In this document: positions 1 through 11,800 of the stretch, one piece after another
Numbering within the stretch: the first letter of the stretch is position 1
Layout: every line of letters begins with the position of its first letter
Origin: Anisodus tanguticus
Taxonomy: Eukaryota; Streptophyta; Magnoliopsida; Solanales; Solanaceae
Length of the DNA stretch: 64,000 nucleotides
Direction of reading: 5' to 3'
NCBI GenBank assembly: GCA_034509755.1
Contig: CM067555.1
Location: forward strand, 46,210,255 to 46,274,254
Notes under the pieces: generated by a model
Told to the model about the DNA's origin: nothing
The model's input: the letters and a program-made list of their open reading frames with translations, nothing else
Database searches by the model: none
Translations under genes and position numbers: made by a program

Positions 1-151
1 TGCCATAATAGCTTTTAAGCACTTCTCTAGTGTTTGGATAAAGGTAAAAAAGTGTTTTAAAGCCAAAATAACAAAAATAAGTCATAAGTTAGGATTATCA
101 GCTTATGCTTATAAGTCATAAGTTATAAGCTCATCCAAACAGGGTCTAATA
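1..151. mobile_element. Right end of a small MITE-like element, cut by the window edge
   Basis: The segment holds self-complementary 'ataagtcataagtt' motifs. It ends in a 'ccaaacagggtcta' terminus that mirrors 'tagtgtttggataa' near base 30. This resembles small non-autonomous DNA elements that start with 'tagaccctgtttgg'. The left end is outside or degraded, so size and duplication cannot be judged. Confidence 0.4.
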
Positions 152-497
152 CAATCGATAGGCATAGTAACCCTATAGAACAACAGAAAGATATAAATTC
201 ACAACACAGAGGAACATAACAAGATCATATTCACTGATCGGCGTCGTAGACATCGTTGTCTCCCTCTCTATGAATTGACATGTATTTGATCTTTCTCTGA
301 GCATTATCACCAAAAAAGAGGAAGAGTAACTGAAAGCCAGGGAAAAAAGAGAAGAAATTGATAAAATCAAACTATGAAGGTGGGCGAATTTACGACAACA
401 ACTTCAGAACATTGGAAACCAAAAATGAGCAGAAATGGAAGAGAAAAATAGAACTCATCAGAAAGTAGAGAAAAGAATGGGAGAAGAACAACGATAT

Positions 498-582
498 GGT
501 ATAAATATGAAATATGAATTTTCCTTTGATATAAGTATAAATATGAAATATGAATTTTCCTTTGATATAGTATAAATATGAA
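498..582. repeat. Tandem repeat, about 42 bp unit, 2+ copies
   Basis: The unit 'tataaatatgaaatatgaat' plus 'tttcctttgatata' occurs twice in succession and starts a third time. The surrounding 151-1320 bases contain no gene I can support. Confidence 0.8.
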
Positions 583-1320
583 ATATATCCCTATAAATGA
601 AATATCATGACCATCATTATCAAAACTATAGTGGCTGGAGAAAATTCTTCTACTTTACTGAGGAAGCAAATAGTTCATTTCCTTACCTCTTAATATGAGT
701 TTTCCGCAGTTGACCACGCACCTGAATGACAATATGACATAATATTACTCAGTGTTGCATAAACCACAGGGAGAGTCAGTGAGTCCATCTCCTACATTAA
801 CATATAATAAAAACAACTTGCTTCTAAAAAATCACATATCATCAAGAAAAGCCACAACAGAAAAATTACATTTCATTTATGGAAATAAATCGACGCAAGC
901 AAGGAGTTGAGATATCACAATTACTGCATTTAGTAATCATTAGGTTGACAAACAAATTAAAAGTATTGTCTGGATACGGATTTCTCCACCAAAATATTTG
1001 AAAGAAATAATCCCTTTGATTATTTTCATTAATGAATTAGTATATATACAATTTATAATTTTTTCATAATATGAAAAATCATATTCCTATTCTACTCTCA
1101 AAACCCTATTCTATTTGTACAAAAATTCTACAATTATGGTAAGTGTACAATGCTAATTAAATACAAATAACATGTTACCAAATAGAGCTCCAAACCGTGA
1201 TATACTTGGCATGTATATCACAAATTGTTTTGCCCAAACTATTTTGTGTTTCCGTGATATACACGGTATACACAAGGCATTGTATATGTCGTGTATACCG
1301 TGTATATCATGGTATACTTT
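583..1320. other. Intergenic, no gene seen
   Basis: AT-rich sequence without coding signal. Near 1195-1315 there are short repeated motifs around 'gtgatatac' and 'gtgtatac' that could form small hairpins. Nothing else is recognisable. Confidence 0.6.
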
Positions 1321-1573
1321 CACACCCCTGAAGTCATAGCGGGCGGTCTTCGTACACTGAGACTGTCCTTAAAATCTTCAAACAGAACCGAGGGAAGACC
1401 CTTAGTAAAAATGTCTGCAATTTGGTACCTAGAAGGGACATGTAAGACGCGTACTTGTCCACGAGCTACCTTTTCTCGAACGAAGTGGATATCCATCTTG
1501 ATATGTTTAGTGCGTTGATGTTGAACAGGAGTACCAGAAAGATAGACGACACTAATATTATAACAAATGTGTT
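1321..1573 (-). pseudogene. Copia retrotransposon pol 3' end (RNase H C-terminus)
   Basis: Translation of the minus strand gives the stretch TKHIKMDIHFVREKVARG, then IADIFTKGLPS and a stop. This is the C-terminal end of Copia RNase H, where the usual form is 'ARTKHIEIDFHFVR...ADLFTKPL'. Only about 80 residues survive. No LTR or tract is recognisable beside it, and a run of 16 G follows on the upstream side. It is a relic fragment. Confidence 0.8.
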
Positions 1574-1595
1574 AGACTTGAAGGAGAAAAAAGAA

Positions 1596-1611
1596 GGGGG
1601 GGGGGGGGGGG
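1596..1611 (+). repeat. Poly-G run (16 G)
   Basis: An uninterrupted run of 16 G lies at the edge of the Copia relic. Confidence 0.95.
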
Positions 1612-1759
1612 TGGCGCAGATCGTACTACCTTCTTGTTAATCTATATAAACTTCTCTTTCGAGCACACACAATGAAATCATAGACAGACAAATAAGTGAA
1701 ATTCAATCAACTTTTATTATTGAGTCATAATCAATAGTCATATTCTTTTAATTATTATA

Positions 1760-1873
1760 TGTTGCTTGGACTCTTCAAAAATGTGGTTGCATGGGCGTCA
1801 AATCCTTCAAAAATGCACTACTTATGAAGGATCCGACATTCACTCATTTACATTTTTAAAAAGTCCGAGCAAC
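1760..1873. mobile_element. 114-bp MITE with 23-bp terminal inverted repeats
   Basis: The ends 'gttgcttggactcttcaaaa' and, in reverse complement, 'gttgctcggacttttt' pair as inverted repeats at 1761-1783 and 1851-1873. The family is a dispersed short element I associate with Solanaceae. Its inner end lies 9 bases past the SAUR stop codon, so it probably forms part of that gene's 3' UTR. Confidence 0.7.
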
Positions 1874-1881
1874 TTAACTTT

Positions 1882-2256
1882 TTAACAATCTTGGGCATAG
1901 AAGTCAATGATCTCTTTGAGATTGAGTTGAAACAAAGAAGAACAATCATTTTGCATCAGCCACAACATATGTTCAAACAAGATAGCATCCACATCAACAA
2001 AAATCACTCTATTTTCCTTATTCTCATTCAATTCCCTTCTATCTTCTTTCTTCCTCACCATTGCAATCAAAATCTTAAAAGGGCTTTCCTCCAACACAAA
2101 TGCCTCCACCAAAAATTCCCTCTTATCTTTTCCGACTATCACTGTCACCTGATCAGTATTTGAATCTCCATAACCATTTTTTGAGAGTGATTGGTAACCT
2201 AATTGGCCCGAGCAACGCCTTTTCAAGATTGATACCGGAAGAATTATGCAATCCAT
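1882..2256 (-). CDS. SAUR: SAUR-like auxin-responsive small protein
   Basis: Intronless 124-residue protein. The SAUR core runs from VTVIVGKDKREFLVE (about residues 35-50) through LEESPFKILI to FVDVDAILFEHMLWLM and a C-terminal KEIIDFYAQDC. SAUR proteins are short, auxin-induced and usually intronless; many inhibit PP2C.D phosphatases and so promote acid growth. That role is family knowledge, not something seen here. The start was set at MDCIILPV because the reading frame upstream has no other ATG. A (TA)n tract about 165 bases upstream could supply the TATA element. No frameshift or internal stop is present, so the gene looks functional. The branch within the family is uncertain. Confidence 0.82.
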   Translation of the reverse strand: MDCIILPVSILKRRCSGQLGYQSLSKNGYGDSNTDQVTVIVGKDKREFLVEAFVLEESPFKILIAMVRKKEDRRELNENKENRVIFVDVDAILFEHMLWLMQNDCSSLFQLNLKEIIDFYAQDC

Positions 2257-2418
2257 AAGGTGAAGAAGTTGCAAAATGATCTAGCTAGAAACTTGTATAT
2301 TTAGCTAACTACTTTGAATATGAGATTTTCTTGAACTTTTCTTGAAGGTGTTGGACTTGGTTTATAGTTGTTATTTGACTTGTTGTTTGATGATGAAAGA
2401 GTTGAGGGTATGGATGAG

Positions 2419-2421
<3 letters not shown>

Positions 2422-2452
<31 letters not shown>
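2422..2452. repeat. (TA)n microsatellite upstream of the SAUR gene
   Basis: About 15 TA units lie 166 bases upstream of the SAUR start codon on its 5' side. The tract may serve as, or overlap, the TATA region. Confidence 0.9.
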
Positions 2453-2455
<3 letters not shown>

Positions 2456-3610
2456 AATAAATTAAAGTGAAATACTATGGGTTTTAGGAACTAATTTTGA
2501 ATAACTACTGATGTGGATTAATTTCAATGCTAAATTTTGATGGAAATTGAACCGTTTTGAGTGCAAAGATGGTAGGAATTTGGAAAGTGACAGACAATAT
2601 GATAAATGGCAAGGCCAATGGAGTTAGGCAATTAGGAGCTCTCAATTTCACATCAATTGTTTAATTGTGTAACTATTGGTGAGTCTTTTTCATGAGCCAA
2701 ACAAATGTACATACAGTGGCGGATACAAACTGATATAATAATTCACTTTAGTAGTCACTGTTGTTAGGCTATTGACACCACTGCAACCAAAACACTAGTG
2801 CTAACGGTAGAGACGAATTCAGGATTTGAATTTTATGAGCTTCTACAGTGATCTTTAGTTAGTATACAATAAATATTGGATTCACAATTTAATATTTCTA
2901 TATATAGAGAGAATTTCTTACTAAAAAGAATGATATAGACAAAAGTTACTGAATTCACGTAAATCCAATGCTTTAAGGCTAAATCAGCTCTTTGGCTGGC
3001 CAGGTTGCAATTAAAATTAGAAGAAAAAAAATCACTTTTCAATCCCTGAAATTGAATAATAGCCACGGATATGACGTTTCGAATTTTACAAGTAGAATTC
3101 CATAGTAATATGGAGTTTCAATTCCACACGTGAAATTCCATAATATTTATCAAGAAGTTTCATCTGTGAAATTTGAAACTCCATGATAACGAATATTTTC
3201 AAAGATAGGGCCAAAACACCATCTTGACACCACCACAACAAAACATTGTTACTGGTCGTGTGGAGGATTTAGAATACAAGGTACGGGTTTATGGAAATCC
3301 AGTAATTTTTGCCAATAAGGATATATAAGTTTTTTATTAAGTACTTTAATATTTTATTTTCACTTTAGTTATCGTTATATACTAATTCGAGATCGTTATA
3401 GAAATTTATAAATTTAAAATCTTGAATCTGTATCTGTGTTGGTCATGTTGCAATTTTGGCTAACTTGTGAATGCTGCCTATTGTGCGTGTCTAACTTGGA
3501 CCACTTCATTGTCATAGTCAACCTTAATCACCATTAGTGTGTTGCTGTATTCCAGCAAAGTATGATGTCTGGCAGATAATCAATTTCCAACCAACTTGAC
3601 TACTGACTAG
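2453..3610. other. Intergenic, no gene seen
   Basis: AT-rich sequence. Repeated 'gaaattccat' and 'ggagtttcaa' motifs at 3090-3185 give local dyad symmetry. No coding signal is recognisable. Confidence 0.55.
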
Positions 3611-4416
3611 TTGGGAGTTCCTTAACTTGGTAAAAATCGAATTGTTGAATCGAAATTGAACAATTTACATCACAAAAATCGAAATCGAACAAAATAAAAA
3701 CGAGTAGAGAATTACAGAATCACACCGAATTTGGTTCTAGTATAGTATTGTTTCAACATTGAATACCTAAAATGTTGAATTTAAAATCTTCAGAATCGTA
3801 TCGTCGTCTTTAATTTCAAAATTTACATAGAATAAAAATATAAACAGAAAGAAAGACATCATATGATTATTAGAAAATAATTGTATCAATGAATATCTCA
3901 TGACACGTATGATTAAGCGATGGATTAGAAAATCTCTGTATAACCTCGATGTGGCTTCCATGTCATCTAAGTTGTCTATAATGTTGTGTCGATGTATAAC
4001 CACATCATCATGGCCATAGTTTTATCACGTTGTCCATGTAGCATCCCACCTTAGCATACCGTCGTATATTGTTCTTTCCACGTGGATTTTTTGAAAGGAC
4101 AACTGCATATAGTTCTACTCTAATCATACAACATTTATTCATTGCGTTTATTAAAAACTTATAAGAAATGATATTCAGCTTAATACCGTCCTTGTATTCA
4201 CGATGGTATTTAGATGATAATACGATGTATTCACAATCGTGTGTGGCCCTTTTTATTGTGATGTAAACTCGTATCAAACAAATTGAAATAGAAACAGGTA
4301 AAATCCTAATCATGCGGATTTAATTAGGTTTAATTTTGACATAGTATTTTAAGAAATCTAATATCAAAAAAATTCAATATCGTACCAAACCAACCAGTTA
4401 ACACTCCTAACTAATG
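3611..4416. mobile_element. Possible hAT-type non-autonomous element
   Basis: The right end reads, in reverse complement, 'ggagtgttaactggttggtt' followed by 'tggtacgatattgaa'. The left end has a weak counterpart, 'gggagttccttaacttggt', followed by 'aaaaatcgaa' motifs. This pattern suits small hAT-derived elements, but the ends are poorly preserved and no clear target duplication was found. Confidence 0.35.
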
Positions 4417-4612
4417 TTACGTTAGTTTATCCTCACCAATTACAAAAACAAATTTCTCATGCATCCAAGGCTAAGTCATGACTTAAAACTTTTAACTTAG
4501 CACAAAAGAAAAAAGTGAATGCTTGATTAGCAAGTTTTTGTTCTTAACTTGGAGTTCATAAAATTCAGTCAATCATTTAACAAAGCTAAATAAAGAGGAC
4601 AAACACATAATA

Positions 4613-7600
4613 AGGGTGGCCAGTGGGCCGGGTCGGTCCGATCCCGACTCCACCCCAATCCTCCTAAAAAAAAATTAACGGTGTCGGGACTCGAAATCGG
4701 GACGGGACCTGGGCTCGTCCCACCCGGCCCGCTTCTTCCCGTCCCGTCCCGATCCCGATCCCCCTTCCCCGTTGCAAAACTAACAATTGCAACAACGACC
4801 AAATTTAGATTTTGGTCGTTGTGCAACGGTCCAAATGGACATTTTTGGCCCTCCCACCCCATAAACCCCCTACCCCCTTAATATTTATTTTTAACCCCTA
4901 AGTTAGTGTATTTACACTTTAACCCAATTTTCAACTATAAATATCTCATTTTCTCTTCATTTTATCTCACAAATCTTCCTACAATATCTCTAATCTCTCA
5001 ATGTATCTCTCTACAAGTCTACATTGTCTATTAAATATTTTATTTTATTACTCATTTGTATAATTGTATCAAAGTTAAAAAAAATTGGGACTGAAGATCA
5101 TCCATCGAGCAAAGTTTCAATTTTCAACCTCGATTACACGTCTACATTACGTCGGCGTGTGGTAACTTCGTTCCTTCTTTAAATTATTATTGTTACATTA
5201 TTTTAGTTATCGCACTTAATTTCATTATCTTTAATTATTTATTTGCATAATTAAAATAGAAGGATTAAAATGTACGATTATGGGTAAAGATAAGGGTGCT
5301 TCTTCTAGTATGGGTAACAAGGGCAGGGGTACTTCTTCTAGTCATCCTATTCCTAAACAGAATGATTTGATTAATTACACTCATATAGATGAAACTGATT
5401 TTTTTAATAATATACCATTAGATGATGAGATATATTCTGCAACTGAATCAGACTTTAATTTAGAAGATAATCTGGATGACACATCCACTAGTGCACCTCA
5501 ACAACCTCAACCTCAGACTGAGTCTCAGCCTCAAACTGAAACTGAAACGCCCCATATTCCCCCTATTATGAGACGAGGCCCCACACACAGAAAATTAAAA
5601 TCAGCTGCATCGGTTTTTTTTATAGGGACCAAGAGAATCAAGTAGTTAGATGTAAAATTTATAAAAAAATTTATAAATTTAAAATAGGAAAAGGTCAGGG
5701 TGGACGGGAGGTTTATTGAGACATGTGCAAGGCTTTCGCAAAGCTAAGTGAGATGAATACGAGGCTACAAAGTCGGGTGCGCCAATGCGCTCTCAGTCGG
5801 AACAAGGTTCACATAGTGTCCCAGATCAAGTACATGGTCAAATTAACCCGACAACGGGGGGAATTGTAGGTCCTAAATACGATAAACACAAAGATAGGGA
5901 AGCAATAGCAAAATTAGTTGGGGGGGTTGCCTTCTTGTGTTTCCTTCATCTCCTGGTTTTATTCATTACATTAGAAAAATGTATAATCATGCTTTTAACG
6001 ATTTTCCTAGATCAATTGTTAGGAGAGACGTTTTTAAATTTGCACATGAATATCAACAATATTTACGTTATTCATTATATCATTTTCCTGGCAAAGTATC
6101 TATCACCTCTGATATAGGCCGTAGAACTAACGACAATGATTATTTAACTGTAACATGTCATTGGATAGATCATAATTGGTCTATGCAAAAACGTATTTTA
6201 GCATATAGATATATTGATGATAGGCACACTGAAATTTTATTGCACAAAATATTCATAAAGTTTGCGATTATTGTGGTATAACTGACAAAATAATGACTGT
6301 TACGTTAGATAATGTTTCTTCTAATAATTATGTTGTTAGACTTTTAAAAGATCTATTAACTTCATCTTTTCCTAATCATTTTCATATAAAATGTGTGTGT
6401 CATATTTATAACTTAATTGTAAATGATGATCTATCACTTTTTGAAGACATTCTTAATAAAGTACAATTTGCTATAAACTTTATTTTTAGAAGTAATAGAA
6501 TACAAAGAAAAAAAGAATATAAAAAAACTTGTCACGATTGTGGATTACATTTTAGAAAAAATCCGAAAAAGTAGCGACTAGGTAGAATTCTCTGTATGAA
6601 CAACTACTTGTTGCTTACGATTATAGAAGACCTATAACTTTATTTTTTAATACTCATAATCGAAATCCAACTGATATGCTTGTAGATAATGATTGAAAAA
6701 AATTTAGAACTTATTAGATTTTTAGAGAATTTTTTCAAGCAACTAAAGAATTTTTTTAGTATATATTATCCTACTATTTCAACTATGTTATTTTATATAG
6801 CTCTAATATTTTTTATTACTTAATGAATATATGAAAAAATCATCTTATAAGGCACCTATTAAAAAAATGTTTATCAAATTTAAAAAATGTTTTTTTCCTA
6901 TTCTCACTATTTATATTATTGGTGTTGTATTAAATTCGACTATTAAAATAGACGGTTGTAAAGCACTTATTGAAATTATTTATGATTGTATAACAGTAGT
7001 TCCACCTCCAACTCCAAAAAAACTCAAATGAACAACCCCCTAAGGAACCAACCAAAGAAGAAGTTTTGTCTAGCATACACGATAATACAAAAAAGTATAT
7101 ATGCATTACCAACAAGAAAGTGCTAGCAACCAACAGGCTTTTATATCATCTTCTTCTTCTTCAATACAACCTTATAAAAGACATGATGTTTCTGCGACTG
7201 GTATTGAAAACCTTAGAAATATAATGTTTAGTGGTTCCACTGCTAATCAAGTTAGCGAGTTTGATATTTTTGTTTTGCAAGGTGTTGTACTGTACCAAGC
7301 AGTTCTCAATAAAGAAGGACGTGAAGACTTGCTTAAATACTGAAGAAAAAATGAGAAGACATTTCCGATACTATCAAAGATGGTCCGAGATGTGTTGAAT
7401 ATTCAAGCGTCATCAACAGCGTCTGAAAGCATTTTTTCTGCCGAAAATTTCAAATAGGAGAGCACATACACTCATTAGCAGGAGACAGCTTGGAGATTGC
7501 AATTTTATTCAGAGATTGGATACGAACAAAGCTTAGAAGGTGCAGTCAACCAGAGATAACAAAAAAATGATTTAAACTACAATGAAATATTATCCGAGAG

Positions 7601-8247
7601 AACCTGAAGCGACGTCGATCAATTTGACCAACAAATTTCAATTCCAACCGAAGAACCATAAAACATTGTAAAGAAATTAGAAAATGTATTTATAACTATA
7701 TAATTTTTTAATTGCACCCACTATTTCTTTTTTGAATTCTTTTATTTACTAGATTTTTGATACCTAGGAAAATACAATTTATTATTTCTTTCTTATTTCA
7801 GAGTGAAATACCTTAAAAAAAATCGTGGTCGGGAAGGTTAGAGTAGCCAAAGCCATTAGAATTTTGATTTTATACATTGGAAAAATCCGTTTTGTTATTA
7901 ATAAACTAGGGAGGGGAAAAGAATTTTACTATGTGATTTGCCACTTTTGAACAACACCACAAAGTTGCAATTTTAAAATTGTATTACAAAAAAAATCATA
8001 TTTCTATTAAATAATACAAGAGGCACAAAAAGCAGCCTTGAGATATTTTTATTACACTATCTTATTCAATTATTTAAGTGTATATTCAGAGCTTTTTTGA
8101 AATTAAGTGTAAAAAAAAAGAATCCCGAAACCCGACCCGACCCCGCCCCGCCAACACCGGTTCCCTTTTCCGACGGGACATTGGCCTATCCCGACCCTTC
8201 CCAGTCCCGCCGGGTCCCGCCCCGAACCCGGGCCCACTGGCCACCCT
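4613..8247 (+). mobile_element. Decayed hAT transposon with terminal inverted repeats
   Basis: The left end 'aagggtggccagtgggccggg' is repeated inverted at the right end ('cccactggccaccctt'). Both subterminal regions are rich in 'cccgacc/gggtcggg' motifs, while the interior is AT-rich. The 8-base flanks 'acataata' and 'taataata' match at six positions, as expected for an old 8-bp hAT duplication. The interior codes for broken transposase on the plus strand. Confidence 0.85.
5280..7690 (+). pseudogene. hAT (Ac/DAYSLEEPER-like) transposase, broken
   Basis: Pieces in order: an N-terminal segment starting MGKDKGASSS (5280-5645); a remnant with KYDKHKDREAIAKLV (about 5874); the catalytic core with DYLTVTCHWIDHNWSMQKRI (about 6140-6200) and TVTLDNVSSNN (6297), then CVCHIYNLIVND (about 6390); and the C-terminal dimerisation region EDLLKYW-like to ASSTASESIFSAENFQIGE and DWIRTKLRRC (about 7320-7540). 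The pieces lie in different frames with stop codons between them. The enzyme would have cut and joined element ends in the nucleus, but this copy cannot. A second, truncated relative lies at 41447-42330. Confidence 0.85.
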
Positions 8248-8565
8248 TAATAATAAGAAAGAAAGCACTATTATGGCAGAAAGGGGTAATTGCAATAAGA
8301 CCTAATCTAGAAAAAAGTTGCAAATAAAATTGGTTTGTAAATCTAGGAATAAACAAAATGCTCAACCAAAGGTTACCTAACATATAATAAGACTAAGGAT
8401 AGTAAAAAAGTAAGAAAAGAAAAAAAAAAGTTATAAGCAAACTTAAGTCAAGAACTTGATCCAACGCTTAAACTCTGCCCATTAGCATTTGCGATCAACT
8501 GCCTATTCGAGGGGAATCAAGAAGTCAAATACCCATTGAACGTCATGTCGGTTAAGGAAGCTTTT
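8248..8565. other. AHL downstream flank, no other feature seen
   Basis: This stretch between the hAT right end and the AHL stop codon presumably holds the AHL 3' UTR. No clear polyadenylation signal was singled out. Confidence 0.5.
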
Positions 8566-8813
8566 TCACATTGTTTGACCCCAGTATGTTGGTGGCATAG
8601 CGTGCATCGGTTCAGCAGCATTACCGAAAGGTCCCTGTTCGTGGCTGAGAGGACTACCACCATTCTCATCAGATGAGTCGCTTGAGGCACCTGGAGAAGG
8701 AGAGCTAGCTTCAGTGCCCGGAGCACCAAAATTCAACATATTGGGAGGTGGAGTTAAAGATGGTGCCTTAGACTTGGGTTTTCCTTTTCGGCGATGAAGC
8801 TGCCTACAACCAC
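8566..8813 (-). CDS. AHL: AHL exon 5, frameshifted
   Basis: It opens in frame with VVVGSFIA, completing the PPC domain. A sense-strand A4 run (plus-strand T at 8785-8788) then breaks the frame, and one more A would restore it to the conserved tail. Read as is, translation stops at 8754-8756. The tail remains open in the shifted frame down to the stop at 8566-8568. Confidence 0.85.
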
Positions 8814-11800
8814 CTGGTAGTGAACTAAAAACTGTTAGCAAGTATCAAACATGAGGGCAGAAGCAGATGAAGGCATGCAGCTAGTTTACAAGGATCAACT
8901 GAACCCGGTATTTTCAACACGAAGCGTAAATAGATATGTTAAAAATTACTAAACTTTCAATAAATATTAATTGTGAACCCCTAATTTCAAAAGTTCAATA
9001 GGTCCAACAGTAAGAACTTAAGGTTAAACGCATCAAGTTTAAATTCTAAACCTGCCTCTCGGACAAGGACAAAGGTACTTAAAGTATTTTTAATTTGCAT
9101 TAATGGTGCATCAACATTTTTCTCCAAGTGCAATTCATGTCAAAACACAACAACCTCCACCAAAGGAAAAATTGTGATATAACAACATAAGCCCACTAAT
9201 TACCCCTTTTAGCAATACTTTTAAATTATTACAAAAAATAGTTAGATTTTTCATTTTATAGCATATTTTTACTGTATGTATGCATGCATGCATGATGGCC
9301 AGTGTATGTATGTATGTATGTATGTATGGGAAAAAAACGGTTGCTATGTTTTGAAAACTCAACAATACCGCCATAATTTGTTATTAGGGGCATAAATAGT
9401 GCTACTTATGAACAGTTACCACTTACCAGTTTCAAAAAAAATAGTGCTAATGAAAATTCCCTAGTTAGAATAGAACCTGTACTGGAGTGGCAGCCATGAG
9501 CATTCCTGCAACTCCACCACCCAAAACTCTACCATCTGGCCCAGCCAGAGACACGCTTAGACCACCTGTTCTGCTTCTGCTACCATTACTTTCTGATAGC
9601 AAGAATGAACCCGATAATGAGATGATTTCAAATCGACCCTGCATATAACAACCATGCTCGATGACCAATGCCAAACAGGTATATAAGATAATCAGTATAC
9701 ACACAACTATCACCTTTAAAAAAATCAAGCATTAGAATACAGTAAACACTTCACAACTTTTACAATAGACGTATCCAACTACTTGCGAACATTATACGAC
9801 TCGTTCCAGATTATTTCAGAACTCAAAACTACCCAAAGCAATTGTTTCCCCATTGTAGTTGCTCTCATTGTTTCTGTCTACATAACAAAATGACAAGGTA
9901 ATCCTTCATAAAGTAAAATGATCAAATATACCTAAAATTTATTAACCAATTACTACTAATTGATATCTCAAGTGTAAGAACTAGGCTGCTTAAAGAAAAA
10001 AGAAGTCTCTATCTAAGGTTTTATTGTGTTTCTTCCCACTTCCAAGTACATTCATCATACCTATGAGCAAAGCGCTTCTAACAGAAAAAAGGACAAGGAG
10101 AAGGGAAAAGTAAATAAGATTTTCACGTCCTGAAACTGTGGTGGGACATAATTGACACTCGACCCTAACAGACCGTCAAGTGAACCCCTGTATCTAACTG
10201 AAGGTAAGGTAATTTAACTGAATTATCAGATTTACTTGAAAAGGCAATGTAATTAATAATACTTGATCATTCGAGTTTGAATCTGAATACTGACACCTGG
10301 AACGTGGTCGGTTATATCAGCGTCCAAGATAATGGAAGTAGGCCCTCACGGGCTAAGTACTACTATAAAGATACCTAGTAGGTCTCATAGACTACCTCCT
10401 AAAAAGGTAGAGCAAGACTTTTCGGAAAAACATAATATGCAAGAAATCATTTTCGCCAATAATCATGTAAATAAATTCGAGCATATTGCAAGAAATCAGC
10501 TATCAACTTACAGTTTTAGTTAAATAACAATATACTCTCTTCTTAAAAAAAAAAGAGAGTTGTTATTTAACTAAAACGGTTATTTTACAAAAAAATAACT
10601 TTCCTGAAAAGGAGTTACACATAGTGGCCTGAGTATGTGAGATCTAGCAACACACATGGGGGAAGTGTTGGTCTATTTTCCTCGTAAACAATAGCCCCCA
10701 CGAACGTGGGGTAGCTAACCTAGGTGCTCATGGCACTCACCCAAGGGGAGGTTGGCTAGCTATCCCTTCTAAGTCTGGATGTGATCAACAAGCAAGCAAT
10801 TGCACATAACAAGTGGTATTTCACAACAACATACCCAGTATAATACCACCAGGTGGGGTACCCTACCTTGTGACGGGTAGAGAGGTTGTTTCCGAAAGAC
10901 CTCCGGCTCAAGTAGAAATGGAAAAACAACAGTAATAATAAGCAGTAATAGAAGCAAGAAAACAAGATAACGAAGTGAAAGAAGCAATCAAGTAGTAATA
11001 GAAAACTAAGAATAAGAAATACGAGAATACTAAAATAAAAATGACGGAAATAATATTGATCCGTCATGAAAGGATAATAATACTAATCCTACTACTAGCC
11101 TTCTACCCTAATCCTCGACTTCCATAGCCTCCTATCTAGGGTCATGCTTACCTCCTATCTAGGGTCATGTCTTGGTAAGCAGAAGACTCGGCATATCCTG
11201 TCTGATCACCTCTCCCCAATACTTCTTCGGCCTACCTCTACCTCTCTTCCAGCCCTCCATCGCCAACCTCTCACACCTTCTCACCGGAGAAGGTCTGTGA
11301 CTCTCCTTTGGTCAATGTCCGAACCATCTCAGCCTCGCCTCCCGCATCTTGTCTGTCATGGAGGCCACTCTCACTTTGTCCCGAATTCTTCATTTCTAAC
11401 CATATCTCTCCTAGTAAACCCACACATCCATCTCAGCATCCTTATTTCTGCAACTTTCATCTTCTCGACATTAGAGTTCTTAACTGGCCAACACTCCGCC
11501 CCATACAACGTCGGTCTAACCACTACTATGTAGAACTTACCTTTCAGTCTTGTTAGCACCTTCTTATCACACAAGTGGTAAGGCACGTGAACATTTATTT
11601 TGTTGTAAACTAAGGCAAGTAACACACAAGTCACGTAAGGCTGCATAAATCACATGTATTTATATAAACGTGGTGAACGAAGCACTTGCTTGGCTTATAA
11701 ATACATGTGATATATGTTAGATACCCCATGCTCGTAGGGGCTATTGTTTGTTTGGAAGATAGGCAGACACTCGTATGTGCGTGTTTCTAGATCTCACGTC

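Noticed and set aside
173..370. A minus-strand reading frame with MSTTPISEYDL, preceded by a CT-rich leader-like stretch
   Set aside because: It could be a first exon, but no continuation, homology or splice context was recognised, and the leader is only weakly suggestive.
4569..4881. Gly/Pro/Arg-rich reading frames on both strands
   Set aside because: They follow from the GC-rich subterminal repeats of the hAT element; the same occurs at 8086-8327 and 42130-42395.
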